The notes under the pieces are model-generated. The model ran no database searches. It worked only from the letters and a program-made list of their open reading frames with translations, and was not told the origin of the DNA. A DNA stretch of 64,000 bases from positions 1-64,000 of the forward strand of contig NZ_WAAT01000042.1 in the NCBI RefSeq assembly GCF_008806375.1. The letters run 5' to 3'. The translations under genes and the position numbers were made by a program. Of this stretch, positions 27,130-35,408 are shown piece by piece; the stretch's first letter is position 1; each line of letters opens with the position of its first letter. Source of the DNA: Pseudotamlana haliotis. GTDB taxonomy: Bacteria; Bacteroidota; Bacteroidia; Flavobacteriales; Flavobacteriaceae.

Positions 27130-28740
27130 CTATCTATTTAATGAGTCTTCAATTATACTTTTGATTTTAATTAAAGGCTGTTTATTATTCTTTTTTATTT
27201 GGTTAATCCAATTCTTCATTAAATCACTACCTCTATCTTGGAAATAGTCTAACTCATTTATAGATTTCTCAGAATTAAATGAAATTTCATTTAACTTTAA
27301 AAACATAAGTTCTCTTTTTATAGTCTCCTCCTCTTTATCAATTGAATAGAAGTTTTCAAAATTTATATCCTGAGATATAAACATATCTAAAGGCTTCTTC
27401 TTTTCAAATTGTACCCTATCCAAAGGTTCTTTCATTAATTTTTCAAAATTCACAACCCCAGAACCATATAACTTTGTACTTATATCATCATCAGGAAACC
27501 TTGTTACAGTTCTTTTCAAAATAGATCGGAAAAGCTCAATCTGCTCTACAGGAGAAAAATTATCTAAGCCAGACCCATGATGCATTCTCCACAAGCATGC
27601 AGCAGTTGCTATAATTGGCACAGCAAAACTTGACCCCTCACTCCATTTATATCCATAACCAATTCTCTTTTTTTTCTTATATGGGTAAGGAATATAGATT
27701 TCATAACCAGGAGCACAAACATCAACCTCTCTTCCTCCATGAGTGTAAGCCCATGGTCTATTATTTTGTTTTGATGCAGCTGGTGCAATAGTCCATGGGT
27801 ATTTGGCGGGGTATGTGTAAACTTTTTTTGATCTAAAAACATGAGAACCGGGTGCAGCTATAAAAATCACGCCATTTTTATAAGCGTCAATGGTGGCGAG
27901 CCTATAGGATTTTCGATTCATTAATGAAGCATGACTCATAGAAACTACTGGCATTGTTCCATTCTTGATAATATAATTAATTGCTCTAGGCATTTTATTT
28001 CCAAAGGAAATTATATTCCGAGAAACTCTAAATGGAATTACATTAATACTACCATATTTATCCAGCCCATTGTTTAGATCATCAAATAAAACATCTTTTT
28101 TTGGTATTTGATTATCTATAGGAATAATCGCTTGAACACCATTAATTATACCTGCACATGAAGTACCATGACCTCCCCAAGAAATTGGGAATGGTCTTGT
28201 GCTTTGCAATTTGTCTAATGGCTTCTTAAAACTCTCCCATTTCAAAAAATTTCTTCCATTTACCTTGTCAATTCTTGTAATTTCTGGATGATTAGAATAT
28301 CCTGTATCAATTAAAGCCAAGTTTATTTTACTTTTATTAATATCATAATATCCAGAACCATTTTCAAAAGATTCTTGAAGAAAAGCAAAAGCTTCTTTCA
28401 ATTTAATATTGTTATGATACCAACTAGGATCTGGCCTTTTACTTTTTGAGTCGTTAATTAATTCATTTACACCTGAATACCTTTCATTTATGAGTTGTTC
28501 TTCAAAGCTATCATCTATTAAAACATCAACATCTTTTAGTACATCAAACTTAAGAAGTTCTCTTTCAATTTCAAACGCCTCACTTTGATTTCTTACTTCA
28601 ATTGAAGTTTCACCTGCCAAACTCAGGCACAAATTTTTTTCTGAAAAAAAATCTAAATATTCACCGGTTACAGACTTAACAATTGCAATTGCTTTTTTTC
28701 TATCTGAATGATTCACGTATGCCGTTAATGTTGCTCTCAT
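27130..28740 (-). CDS. S8 family (subtilisin-like) serine peptidase without export signal
   Basis: A 536-residue subtilase. The catalytic triad is Asp145 (LALIDTGYS), His191 (GGHGTSCAGII) and Ser371 (EGSSFAVPI). The first 80-100 residues look like a propeptide (alternating strands and helices) and there is no signal peptide, so it should act inside the cell. Odd: the oxyanion Asn (AAGN in most subtilases) is replaced in IAAPGSHVF (Ser299). The C-terminal 130 residues are charged and helical. Divergent from the DUF4403 lipoprotein gene. It is an island passenger; the target is unknown. Confidence 0.9.
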   Translation of the reverse strand: MRATLTAYVNHSDRKKAIAIVKSVTGEYLDFFSEKNLCLSLAGETSIEVRNQSEAFEIERELLKFDVLKDVDVLIDDSFEEQLINERYSGVNELINDSKSKRPDPSWYHNNIKLKEAFAFLQESFENGSGYYDINKSKINLALIDTGYSNHPEITRIDKVNGRNFLKWESFKKPLDKLQSTRPFPISWGGHGTSCAGIINGVQAIIPIDNQIPKKDVLFDDLNNGLDKYGSINVIPFRVSRNIISFGNKMPRAINYIIKNGTMPVVSMSHASLMNRKSYRLATIDAYKNGVIFIAAPGSHVFRSKKVYTYPAKYPWTIAPAASKQNNRPWAYTHGGREVDVCAPGYEIYIPYPYKKKKRIGYGYKWSEGSSFAVPIIATAACLWRMHHGSGLDNFSPVEQIELFRSILKRTVTRFPDDDISTKLYGSGVVNFEKLMKEPLDRVQFEKKKPLDMFISQDINFENFYSIDKEEETIKRELMFLKLNEISFNSEKSINELDYFQDRGSDLMKNWINQIKKNNKQPLIKIKSIIEDSLNR

Positions 28741-29050
28741 TTTTTAATTAGAATTAATTGCTATTTGAAATTAGACTTTTCATAACTCCTGAAAATATAA
28801 GAATAAATTCTGATAGAATTTCTTTGTTATTATAATTTTATTAATAATTATAATATTCTCTTTTGCATAAAACCACTGTAATTAGCTCATATAATCATCT
28901 ACAATCCAGTAGTTATTAAGGAGAGATAACTTACTTAATCTTTCTGACATAAATTTCTTATATTTATAATCTCGCCTTATTAATTATTAGCAAAGTTTAG
29001 TGTTCCATTTTCTTAATCAGAAGCTCTCCTACTTTAAAACAAACACTATT
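28741..29050. other. divergent intergenic region
   Basis: 310 bp between the subtilase and DUF4403 genes. A+T-rich with stops in all frames, no repeat or RNA recognised. It must hold two divergent promoters; no clear consensus box was found. Confidence 0.5.
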
Positions 29051-31522
29051 ATGAAAAAATTATTTGGCTTTTTTGTTTTCTTCTTATTTTTTACTTCTTG
29101 CAAAACCATTAAAGTAACTCCTCCTCCAAGATTGGTATATGATACTCCAATAAGAACTCCTAATTACTCTACTGTAAAAATAAATGCTTCTATTTCACAA
29201 AACGACGTAATAAACTCCATAAGAAGTCAAATCAAAAATCCAATCGTAAATGAAAACCCTATAAAAGTTATTGCTACTATAGCAGCAACAGAAAGTATAA
29301 CAGAGAAAGAATTAATTAAAAAATTAATTACACCTTATAAACCAGGTTATTGGCTAGAAGTTAGTAAAAAAGTATCTAAAACGGTGACAGAAAGTTATTC
29401 ATGTTTGTTAAAACCATGGAAATGGGGTAAATGTTGGAAAAATGTACTGAAATCTGTTTGGGAAACCACTTTAGTATGGGTTGAACCTCAAGCAGCCGTA
29501 TTTCAATGGGTTGCTGTAGAAGTAATTAAAACATATCAAAAATTGTACAAAACAGAAGTTAGAATTCATTATCCAACCGATCTAGTTGATGTTAAGCTTA
29601 GTTTTAATGGAAATACTTTTGAATTTAACACTAAATTTAGAACAAACTTAAAGTTTGATTATGACCAAGCTATTATTCCTTTAGGTCCAACGCTCAGTCT
29701 TAATAGTGTCATAAAATCTCCTGTTGATTCCTATGTAAAAGCTAAAGGTAACATAACAATAGTGGAACCAGGTAAAATAAAAATAGATATTGATAAAAGT
29801 GCTACAACTTTTCGATTTGGTGAATTCTCTCCCAACCTTCCAGTTTTAGAAGGACAAGATTTAGACAATTTACTATTTCCAGTTTTAGCAAATTTAATAA
29901 AACCTCAAATAGAAAAAATGGCTGAAGACGCTATTAATGATGCATTTGTAGAAGCAATTGATGACAATGATGATAAATTAAATTTCAGAAGTGAAATAGA
30001 TGATTTTACTAGAAGCATTGGTCAACCAAAAGAAATAGCTGATAATGTATGGATAAACATTAATCCAAGAAAGGTCCTATCTGGTCAAATTACTGGAGCA
30101 AATAATAGGATATTTTATACTGCAGGATTGGAGTTTATTCCTCAAATAAATTTAACCCCTATAGAGCCATCAATTTCCCCAAATGATATTCCATTTGAAA
30201 CAAGAATTAATATCAAAAACGAATCATATTTAGATTTACAATTCAATTTTGAATTAAAAACAATTGGCAATTTAATTAAAACAGATTTGAATAATTATAT
30301 CTCAGAACAACCTTCTATCAAGAAAATTATTAAAGTTTCTGATGTTGAAATATTTAGAACTGACAATGACAATCTTTCAATTAAAATTATAATGAAAAAA
30401 AAGAGACTATTTGGTTCCTGGACGTTCTTTGCTAATGCATATATTACTACTAAAATGAATTATAATTCTTTAAGAGGCCATTTTTCTCTTGACAATATAG
30501 GGTTTACTTTAGAAACTAAGGAATCTTTAGTTTCATCTATTTTAAATTCCATTGTAGATGATAAAGTGATTGAATTACTTGAGGAGAACTCAACATTTTC
30601 TATTAAAGATGAATTAAGAATTGCCAACAGTGCTATAAGAGATACGACAATGGTTTTGGATCAAGGAATTCTATCCCTAAAATTTAAAGAAATAGAAATT
30701 TCTTCCCCCTATATAACAAGTAAAAATCTTGAAGTTAACGCTAAGTTTAAAGGCAAGCTTAATTTTTCTTATATACCTGACGACCAGAAGCCAATATATT
30801 CCAAATCAACTACTAGCGCACGTTTATTCCTAGATAGCGATGAACAATCAGAAGATATAATATTACAAATGTCAAAAAATATAATATCAAAGGATTTAAA
30901 TACCACTTCAACATCAATAGACTCAGTAAATTATCAAAGTTATGAAAGACTTAACTTTAAAAAAGCCTCTGATGATATGGATTATACCACTTCTGATTAT
31001 GTAATTAATCTAAAAATTGGTGATACTATTTTTGAGGAAAAAGATGGTAAAATCAGAAAAAAAATAATAAAATTTGAAGACTTACCTCAATCTAATGAAA
31101 TATTGATATCAGAGAAACCTGGGGAAATTGAAAGGCAAAGGATGAATCAATCTGAGTATTTTTTAAAATTTCTAAATAAGGACTTGGACTATGAACATGA
31201 GGTAAAAAAGGTTGTTCAAAAAGATACCATCAATATTTCTGACGCAATGAAATATATTGATCAAAATGTAATTATTGAAGGAACTTTAGTTTGTTTAAAT
31301 GAATTTACAGCTCCAAGCGGGGAACAAATAAAAAAACTGCAAGTAGATGATTGTGAAAATGATGATGTCAACATATTTGTATACTTGGCTTCTGTTTCTG
31401 ACAATATACCTGATGAGACTTACATAAATAAAAAAGTATTTATTGATGCAATAATATCATTTGAAAGTGGGAAACCAACAATAAAAATCAAAAACAACAA
31501 TCGCATTAAACTACAGAATTAG
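29051..31522 (+). CDS. long DUF4403-like lipoprotein with C-terminal OB-like extension
   Basis: An 823-residue lipoprotein. The start at 29051 (MKKLFGFFVFFLFFTSC) gives a perfect SPII signal with lipidated Cys16; an upstream in-frame ATG (29000) would spoil it. The first about 480 residues fit DUF4403 (TPNYSTVKINASISQNDVINSI; INPRKVLSGQITG.., long amphipathic strands), with an insertion rich in Trp/Cys near residues 125-165. The last 95 residues (IEGTLVCLNEFTAPSG..VFIDAIISFESGKPTIKIKNN) look like a small OB-type barrel. Twice the usual family length. Probably anchored to a membrane and periplasmic or surface-exposed; function unknown. Confidence 0.7.
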   Translation: MKKLFGFFVFFLFFTSCKTIKVTPPPRLVYDTPIRTPNYSTVKINASISQNDVINSIRSQIKNPIVNENPIKVIATIAATESITEKELIKKLITPYKPGYWLEVSKKVSKTVTESYSCLLKPWKWGKCWKNVLKSVWETTLVWVEPQAAVFQWVAVEVIKTYQKLYKTEVRIHYPTDLVDVKLSFNGNTFEFNTKFRTNLKFDYDQAIIPLGPTLSLNSVIKSPVDSYVKAKGNITIVEPGKIKIDIDKSATTFRFGEFSPNLPVLEGQDLDNLLFPVLANLIKPQIEKMAEDAINDAFVEAIDDNDDKLNFRSEIDDFTRSIGQPKEIADNVWININPRKVLSGQITGANNRIFYTAGLEFIPQINLTPIEPSISPNDIPFETRINIKNESYLDLQFNFELKTIGNLIKTDLNNYISEQPSIKKIIKVSDVEIFRTDNDNLSIKIIMKKKRLFGSWTFFANAYITTKMNYNSLRGHFSLDNIGFTLETKESLVSSILNSIVDDKVIELLEENSTFSIKDELRIANSAIRDTTMVLDQGILSLKFKEIEISSPYITSKNLEVNAKFKGKLNFSYIPDDQKPIYSKSTTSARLFLDSDEQSEDIILQMSKNIISKDLNTTSTSIDSVNYQSYERLNFKKASDDMDYTTSDYVINLKIGDTIFEEKDGKIRKKIIKFEDLPQSNEILISEKPGEIERQRMNQSEYFLKFLNKDLDYEHEVKKVVQKDTINISDAMKYIDQNVIIEGTLVCLNEFTAPSGEQIKKLQVDDCENDDVNIFVYLASVSDNIPDETYINKKVFIDAIISFESGKPTIKIKNNNRIKLQN

Positions 31523-31548
31523 CTATGAAATTTTAAGATTTTAATGAA

Positions 31549-31573
31549 AAAGGGAAGCTAACCACTTCCCTTT
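31549..31573. terminator. terminator after the DUF4403 gene
   Basis: Perfect 9-bp stem AAAGGGAAG/CTTCCCTTT with 7-nt loop, A-rich before and T-rich after, 27 bp past the stop at 31522 and facing the decayed gene on the other strand. Confidence 0.65.
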
Positions 31574-31635
31574 AACCTATTAATCTCCGAACCTAAAATA
31601 GCGATAGCCACTAACTTTAAGTGAGCTAATTTCTT

Positions 31636-32043
31636 CTATTGCTTGACGTATTTTGGGTTAATCCCCGACGATTGAACAATTTCTATTTCTATATCTGAAT
31701 AGCTTCCAAAGTGATATGTGTTTGTAATAGTTCCACCTGTTTGAATACTTATAATATAATTATCACTATCAATTGTTTCAGAAACAGCAACTAAACCATT
31801 TGACGTTTCAATTCCATTTTTCCAACATGAAGTCTGACTACCTACGATATCGCAAAAATCATCATATGTAAACCTAAACCCTATCCTTGTCTCACCAAGC
31901 AAACCAAGCTCCTTGAATCCAGTTTGAGGGGTTTATATCGGTATTATTACAGAATTATCATCAGATGATGATAATGATGATGATGATGATGATGATATTA
32001 AAAATGTCATTGCTAAAAATAGACCAAGTATCTTTTTTATAAT
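31636..32043 (-). pseudogene. decayed small lipoprotein gene
   Basis: A single frame is open from about 32050 to 31636 except for one in-frame TAA (31933-31935). Upstream of the stop it encodes a lipoprotein-type leader (KKILGLFLAMTFLIS followed by a Ser/Asp run), downstream 'GETRIGFRFTYDDFCDIVGSQTSC' and a beta-rich domain to the end. No ATG is present at the expected start (ATT/ATA instead), and the expected lipobox Cys lies where a TCA repeat now encodes serines. The combination suggests a formerly exported 130-residue lipoprotein, now inactive. Only residues from a TTG at 31902 remain continuously open (88 codons). Confidence 0.5.
31957..31995. repeat. TGA/TCA trinucleotide repeat
   Basis: Seven perfect TGA units (31975-31995) preceded by imperfect TGATGATAA/TCATCA units. 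It lies in the leader of the decayed lipoprotein gene, where it encodes a serine run on the minus strand. Such a tract is prone to slippage. Confidence 0.8.
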
Positions 32044-32135
32044 TTTACTAATTTACAGTTAGTATTCAGAGATTAATTTAAGATTTTTATTTCATTTTTT
32101 TACAAAAAAACACCTACTTATTTTTTTTTAGAAAT

Positions 32136-32699
32136 TCACCTATGCGTGTTAATAAACTCTGTAGGATCTAAATAACCTCTAGTATTAATGTCATAACCTG
32201 ATCCTATCTCCATACCAATTTCATCCCTGATTTCGAAGTGTAAATGAGCTAAATATTTACCATTTGCAGTCCCTATTGTACCAATTTTATCTCCTTTTTC
32301 AACATACATTCCTTCAGTAACCAATATTTCGTCACAATGGGCATACATAGACTCATACATTTCGCCATTTTTTAATATATGAACTATACGTATAACATTA
32401 CCCCACGCAAAAAAAACCTCTTCAGCATAACTTACATAGCCTTTAGAAATAGCGTAAATAGGGTCACCTAAATCTGTATTTCCTCCACCAACACCATTCC
32501 AATCATCACCTAAGTGATTGTTTTTTCTAAACGACTGAGCATTGTAGTAATTATCAGCATCAGGTTTACCAACAGGATAATCAAAACCATTGGCGTAATA
32601 CTTTTTATCAAAGTTTTTTACAATAGCTTCAACTTCTCTTCCCTTGTTATTACAGGAGAAAAGTATTAAGCTCACTATGCCTATTATGGTAACTTTCAT
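32136..32699 (-). CDS. M23 (LytM-like) peptidase lipoprotein
   Basis: A 187-residue lipoprotein. I choose the start at 32699 (MKVTIIGIVSLILFSCNN, SPII lipobox LFSC, Cys16); the longer frame to 32807 adds a charged tail before the signal. Catalytic zinc ligands fit M23: His-x3-Asp in NNHLGDDWNG and HLHFEIR (HxH), with a further His in YAHC. It would cleave peptidoglycan cross-links or other Gly-containing peptides on the periplasmic face. It is an island passenger downstream of a decayed gene on the same strand. Confidence 0.87.
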   Translation of the reverse strand: MKVTIIGIVSLILFSCNNKGREVEAIVKNFDKKYYANGFDYPVGKPDADNYYNAQSFRKNNHLGDDWNGVGGGNTDLGDPIYAISKGYVSYAEEVFFAWGNVIRIVHILKNGEMYESMYAHCDEILVTEGMYVEKGDKIGTIGTANGKYLAHLHFEIRDEIGMEIGSGYDINTRGYLDPTEFINTHR

Positions 32700-32724
32700 A
32701 TGTAAATTTCTTAGATACAAAAAA

Positions 32725-33196
32725 TTATATTTCAATTTCGAAATCTTCTTCGAAGTACTCTGTAAAATTAGAGAAGCCCCAATCTTTATCATAATCGAAT
32801 TCCTCAATACTCGGGCTGTTATGCCCAGCTATATTACAGTCTAAAAAATGAAATAGTTTTTTCAAATGTTCTTCGTCCTTCTTTCGTTTCATTTTCACTA
32901 ACATCACCATAAATCAAAAACTTCTCCGTAACGCCTAATTCAGAATCATATGATACATTTATAGAATAGCTTAAATCATCTTCACCTAATGATTAAAGAT
33001 AGCCATCGACTAAATCATCTAATTCTTGCTGTGTATCACTATCAAGGATATCACCTGTCTCAGCCCAACTTGCAGAACGCATCCCAACTGACTTTATGAT
33101 AATTTTATCTTTTTTCTTAAAAAATACATCCATCAAGCCTACCCCCATTTTATTAATGCATTTTATCAAACTTAAAACCCAAACAATCACTCCCAT
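32725..33196 (-). pseudogene. decayed gene behind the polymerase-like gene
   Basis: A frame starting at ATG 33194-33196, overlapping the 3' end of the polymerase-like gene by 10 bp, encodes about 67 residues (..GVGLMDVFFKKKDKIIIKS..ETGDILDSDTQQELDDLVDGYL), meets a TAA at 32993-32995, then stays open in the same frame to 32834 (SLGEDDLSYSINVSYDSELGV..). A second frame (32725-32910) carries a plausible acidic C-terminus (LKKLFHFLDCNIAGHNSPSIEEFDYDKDW). The simplest reading is one former gene of about 155 codons with a stop mutation and a frameshift near 32870-32910. Family not recognised. Confidence 0.45.
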
Positions 33197-34554
33197 ACTT
33201 TTACACTAAATACAGGGGTGAATTTTAGCACCTCTGAGAGACTTTCTCTCATATACTGATACAAGTAATCAATATTGTCTTCAGTTGTAATTAAACAGTC
33301 GTGAAGGGTAAATAACAGCTTCTTACCATTAAACTTTCTATTAAATCCACGCGCAACTATATCCAACATGAAATAACTCTCCATTTGTAACACCAAATAA
33401 GAAAAACACCTATGATCAATTTTCTTAAACTGTTTTAACCATTTTAAAATACTTGGAAAAAGCATATTAAACTCTGCTTCTTCATTTAGAAACTGTCCTG
33501 ACTCAGCATTTAGCATAGACAAGAAATTAAGCTTCACAACTTGACGCAAATCATCTTCATCACCATCAAACGGTCTACCAAATATTCGCTCAACATTTTT
33601 TAGGTAATACTCATCGGGTTTTAAGGATTTATCGAAGTTATGAATGGTATGCATACCCTCTATAAAAGTCTCATAAAACTGCCCTGAAATGACTTTTTCT
33701 CCGAAAAGAGCAATCTCTTTATCCATAGGTGTTTCAAGCGTTTTACAGAACATATAATGACGATAGTAATACTTATTAGAAGTAATAACATTAGACATAT
33801 GAATATCATTAGTATTTATATTACTTAATATGTAATACAAAATAGTTGGTATAGAAGCAGATAAATCGCATTCTACGAGTTTTTTTCCGTCGTACCTCAA
33901 AAAAGGGCGTAACTCTTTTGAGAGATTGGTTAATTGATGATGCAACCTACCATCGGTTCTCTCTGAATATTTTATTGAAAATTCTCCATTCGCTATCTCT
34001 GTAATTTTACCTGCATTTAGCAAGTGTTTCTTGTAGTTTAAATTCTCATCATACAAATCGGTATTTTTACGGCTTGCCGCCTCTGAATCTATTGTTAATT
34101 TTTCATTGAAATATTTTCCTAAAAAATTATATTCCTTTTTAAAAGCATTATCACTTTTAAGAACAGCTTTAGCCCTTAAAAACCTCAGCAGTTTTTTATC
34201 TGTGACATTAACAATTTCAACCTTTTCTTTAAAAAAATAAGGATTTAATCGGTACGAATAACAGTTTCCTACAGCATAAGAATCTCTAAACAAAACATTT
34301 CCTATAACAGGAAAGTTTTCGCATAAATACCTTAAATGAAGCCTATAATCGTACGGGTGCTTCTTGGTTATCATTGAGCATAACGGAATCCAAATATCGG
34401 TTTCATCGCTCTCTAATTTATACGCTGTTTTTTTTATAATCTCACTAACTAACCAATAAGCGTAATCTATATTAAAATTAAAATCAGGAGGGGAGTGTTT
34501 TAATCGGTTATTTAGGTTTAATATACACGGTTTTATAATACTATATTGTTTCAT
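33187..34554 (-). CDS. family-A polymerase-like protein of the island (putative replication protein)
   Basis: A 455-residue protein I do not recognise by name, but its C-terminal 260 residues carry an ordered set of motifs like family-A DNA/RNA polymerases: GRLHHQLTNLSKELRPFLR (202-220), motif A-like LVECDLSASIP (D230), motif B-like RQVVKLNF (R337, K341, F344) and motif C-like TLHDCLIT (H418, D419). The N-terminal 200 residues are basic and helical. It follows an HTH gene and a 123-aa gene on the same strand, with a long hairpin (34574-34617) 20 bp before its ATG, and is followed by a decayed gene overlapping its end. A replication role for the excised element is inferred; the activity is not proven. 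Confidence 0.55.
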   Translation of the reverse strand: MKQYSIIKPCILNLNNRLKHSPPDFNFNIDYAYWLVSEIIKKTAYKLESDETDIWIPLCSMITKKHPYDYRLHLRYLCENFPVIGNVLFRDSYAVGNCYSYRLNPYFFKEKVEIVNVTDKKLLRFLRAKAVLKSDNAFKKEYNFLGKYFNEKLTIDSEAASRKNTDLYDENLNYKKHLLNAGKITEIANGEFSIKYSERTDGRLHHQLTNLSKELRPFLRYDGKKLVECDLSASIPTILYYILSNINTNDIHMSNVITSNKYYYRHYMFCKTLETPMDKEIALFGEKVISGQFYETFIEGMHTIHNFDKSLKPDEYYLKNVERIFGRPFDGDEDDLRQVVKLNFLSMLNAESGQFLNEEAEFNMLFPSILKWLKQFKKIDHRCFSYLVLQMESYFMLDIVARGFNRKFNGKKLLFTLHDCLITTEDNIDYLYQYMRESLSEVLKFTPVFSVKVWE

Positions 34555-34573
34555 TTTTTCATTTAAGTTTAGG

Positions 34574-34617
34574 CAATACCAAGCCTAGCGATGAATTAAC
34601 ATCGCTTAGCGGTATTG
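34574..34617. repeat. long imperfect hairpin before the polymerase-like gene
   Basis: Nested inverted repeats CAATACC/GGTATTG (34574-34580/34611-34617) and AGCGATG/CATCGCT (34587-34593/34600-34606) around loop AATTAA, joined by short internal loops. It sits in the 94-bp gap between the 123-aa gene and the polymerase-like gene. It could be a replication-origin cruciform or an RNA attenuator in the operon. A second small stem TGCCT/AGGCA lies at 34641-34655. Confidence 0.5.
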
Positions 34618-34648
34618 TCATTAAAAAATTAATTACTAGTTGCCTGTA

Positions 34649-35020
34649 TTAGGCAGAAATGTTAATACAAGAAGAAAGCTCTTCGTGTGTTTCTGTTAAT
34701 TCTAACATTTCTTTAGAAAGTGAAGCAGGCACAAGATGGCGTACTTTTTCGCGTTTCCAATTTTCAGAAATCCTGAAGGTGTTTTCATTCTCACACCCTT
34801 CAATAAAATTGAAGCGTTTAAAAAAGATTAAATACGTTTCAAAAGCCTCTAATTTAAAAGTATAATGAGGTCTTTTAATCCAATCATTTTCTTCTTCATT
34901 TAAAAGTGTTTGAAAATACAGAATCGCTGTTTCTCTGCTTAATTTAGCTTTCTCTAATTGCACCTCTAAGTAGTTAAAGCTTTCTACTACTTTTTCGTAA
35001 GTGGTTAATTCTACTCTCAT
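34649..35020 (-). CDS. unrecognised 123-aa island protein
   Basis: A 123-residue, mostly helical, charged cytoplasmic protein: MRVELTTYEKVVESFNYLEVQLEKAKLSRETAILYFQTLL, then a short segment 'HYTFKLEAFETYLIFFKRFNFIEGCENENTFRISENW' that could be a winged-helix-like hairpin, and an acidic tail. No family recognised. Its ATG overlaps the stop of the HTH gene by 1 bp, so it is the second gene of the HTH-123aa-polymerase-like module and probably takes part in replication, excision or their control. That is inferred from position. Confidence 0.65.
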   Translation of the reverse strand: MRVELTTYEKVVESFNYLEVQLEKAKLSRETAILYFQTLLNEEENDWIKRPHYTFKLEAFETYLIFFKRFNFIEGCENENTFRISENWKREKVRHLVPASLSKEMLELTETHEELSSCINISA

Positions 35021-35301
35021 TAGGCTACATCGTTTAAAAGATTTAACAATTCGCTTTTTGAGTAGTACACGCGACCTCCTAATTTTTTAGGCTTAATTAG
35101 GTCTTTCTTCCCATACTCCCATATGGTTGTATAAGAAATGTCTAAGAAACGGCACGCCTCATCTCGTGTGAGCAAATCCTTTTCTACTGTTTGAGAGCTT
35201 GAGACTAAATCTCTTACTTTTCTCAGTTCTGAAGCTACTGCTTCTGTAATCATTACTTGTAAGTCTTCTACGGATAGACCAAAGCCTTGAAAATTTTTCA
35301 T
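35020..35301 (-). CDS. excisionase/MerR-type helix-turn-helix protein
   Basis: A 93-residue DNA-binding protein. Residues about 43-93 (LLTRDEACRFLDISYTTIWEYGKKDLIKPKKLGGRVYYSKSELLNLLNDVA) are a winged helix-turn-helix of the HTH_17/excisionase class common next to integrases in Bacteroidota elements. The N-terminal 40 residues form a helix. It is the first gene of a three-gene module; the 107-bp gap to the 412-codon gene contains its promoter. Likely recombination directionality factor or regulator of the element. Confidence 0.85.
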   Translation of the reverse strand: MKNFQGFGLSVEDLQVMITEAVASELRKVRDLVSSSQTVEKDLLTRDEACRFLDISYTTIWEYGKKDLIKPKKLGGRVYYSKSELLNLLNDVA

Positions 35302-35408
35302 CTTCTTTTAATTTTACACTTCTCCTTCATTGAAAAAGCTAAAGCAAAATTGAAAAAAGGGAAAACAGGGAAAAACACAGGGGAATTTTTTTTACAAAAC
35401 ACTAATTA

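Noticed and set aside
27130-31522. Gasdermin-type defence pair (protease plus pore protein).
   Set aside because: The partner of the subtilase is a lipoprotein of DUF4403 type, not a bacterial gasdermin, and is exported.
32644-32844. Plus-strand frame over the M23/decayed gene border.
   Set aside because: Antisense to the lipoprotein signal and to the decayed gene; no homology recognised.
35355-35385. Iteron-like AAAACAGGG repeats before the HTH gene.
   Set aside because: Spacing (9 and 12 bp) and sequence are irregular; too weak to report as sites.
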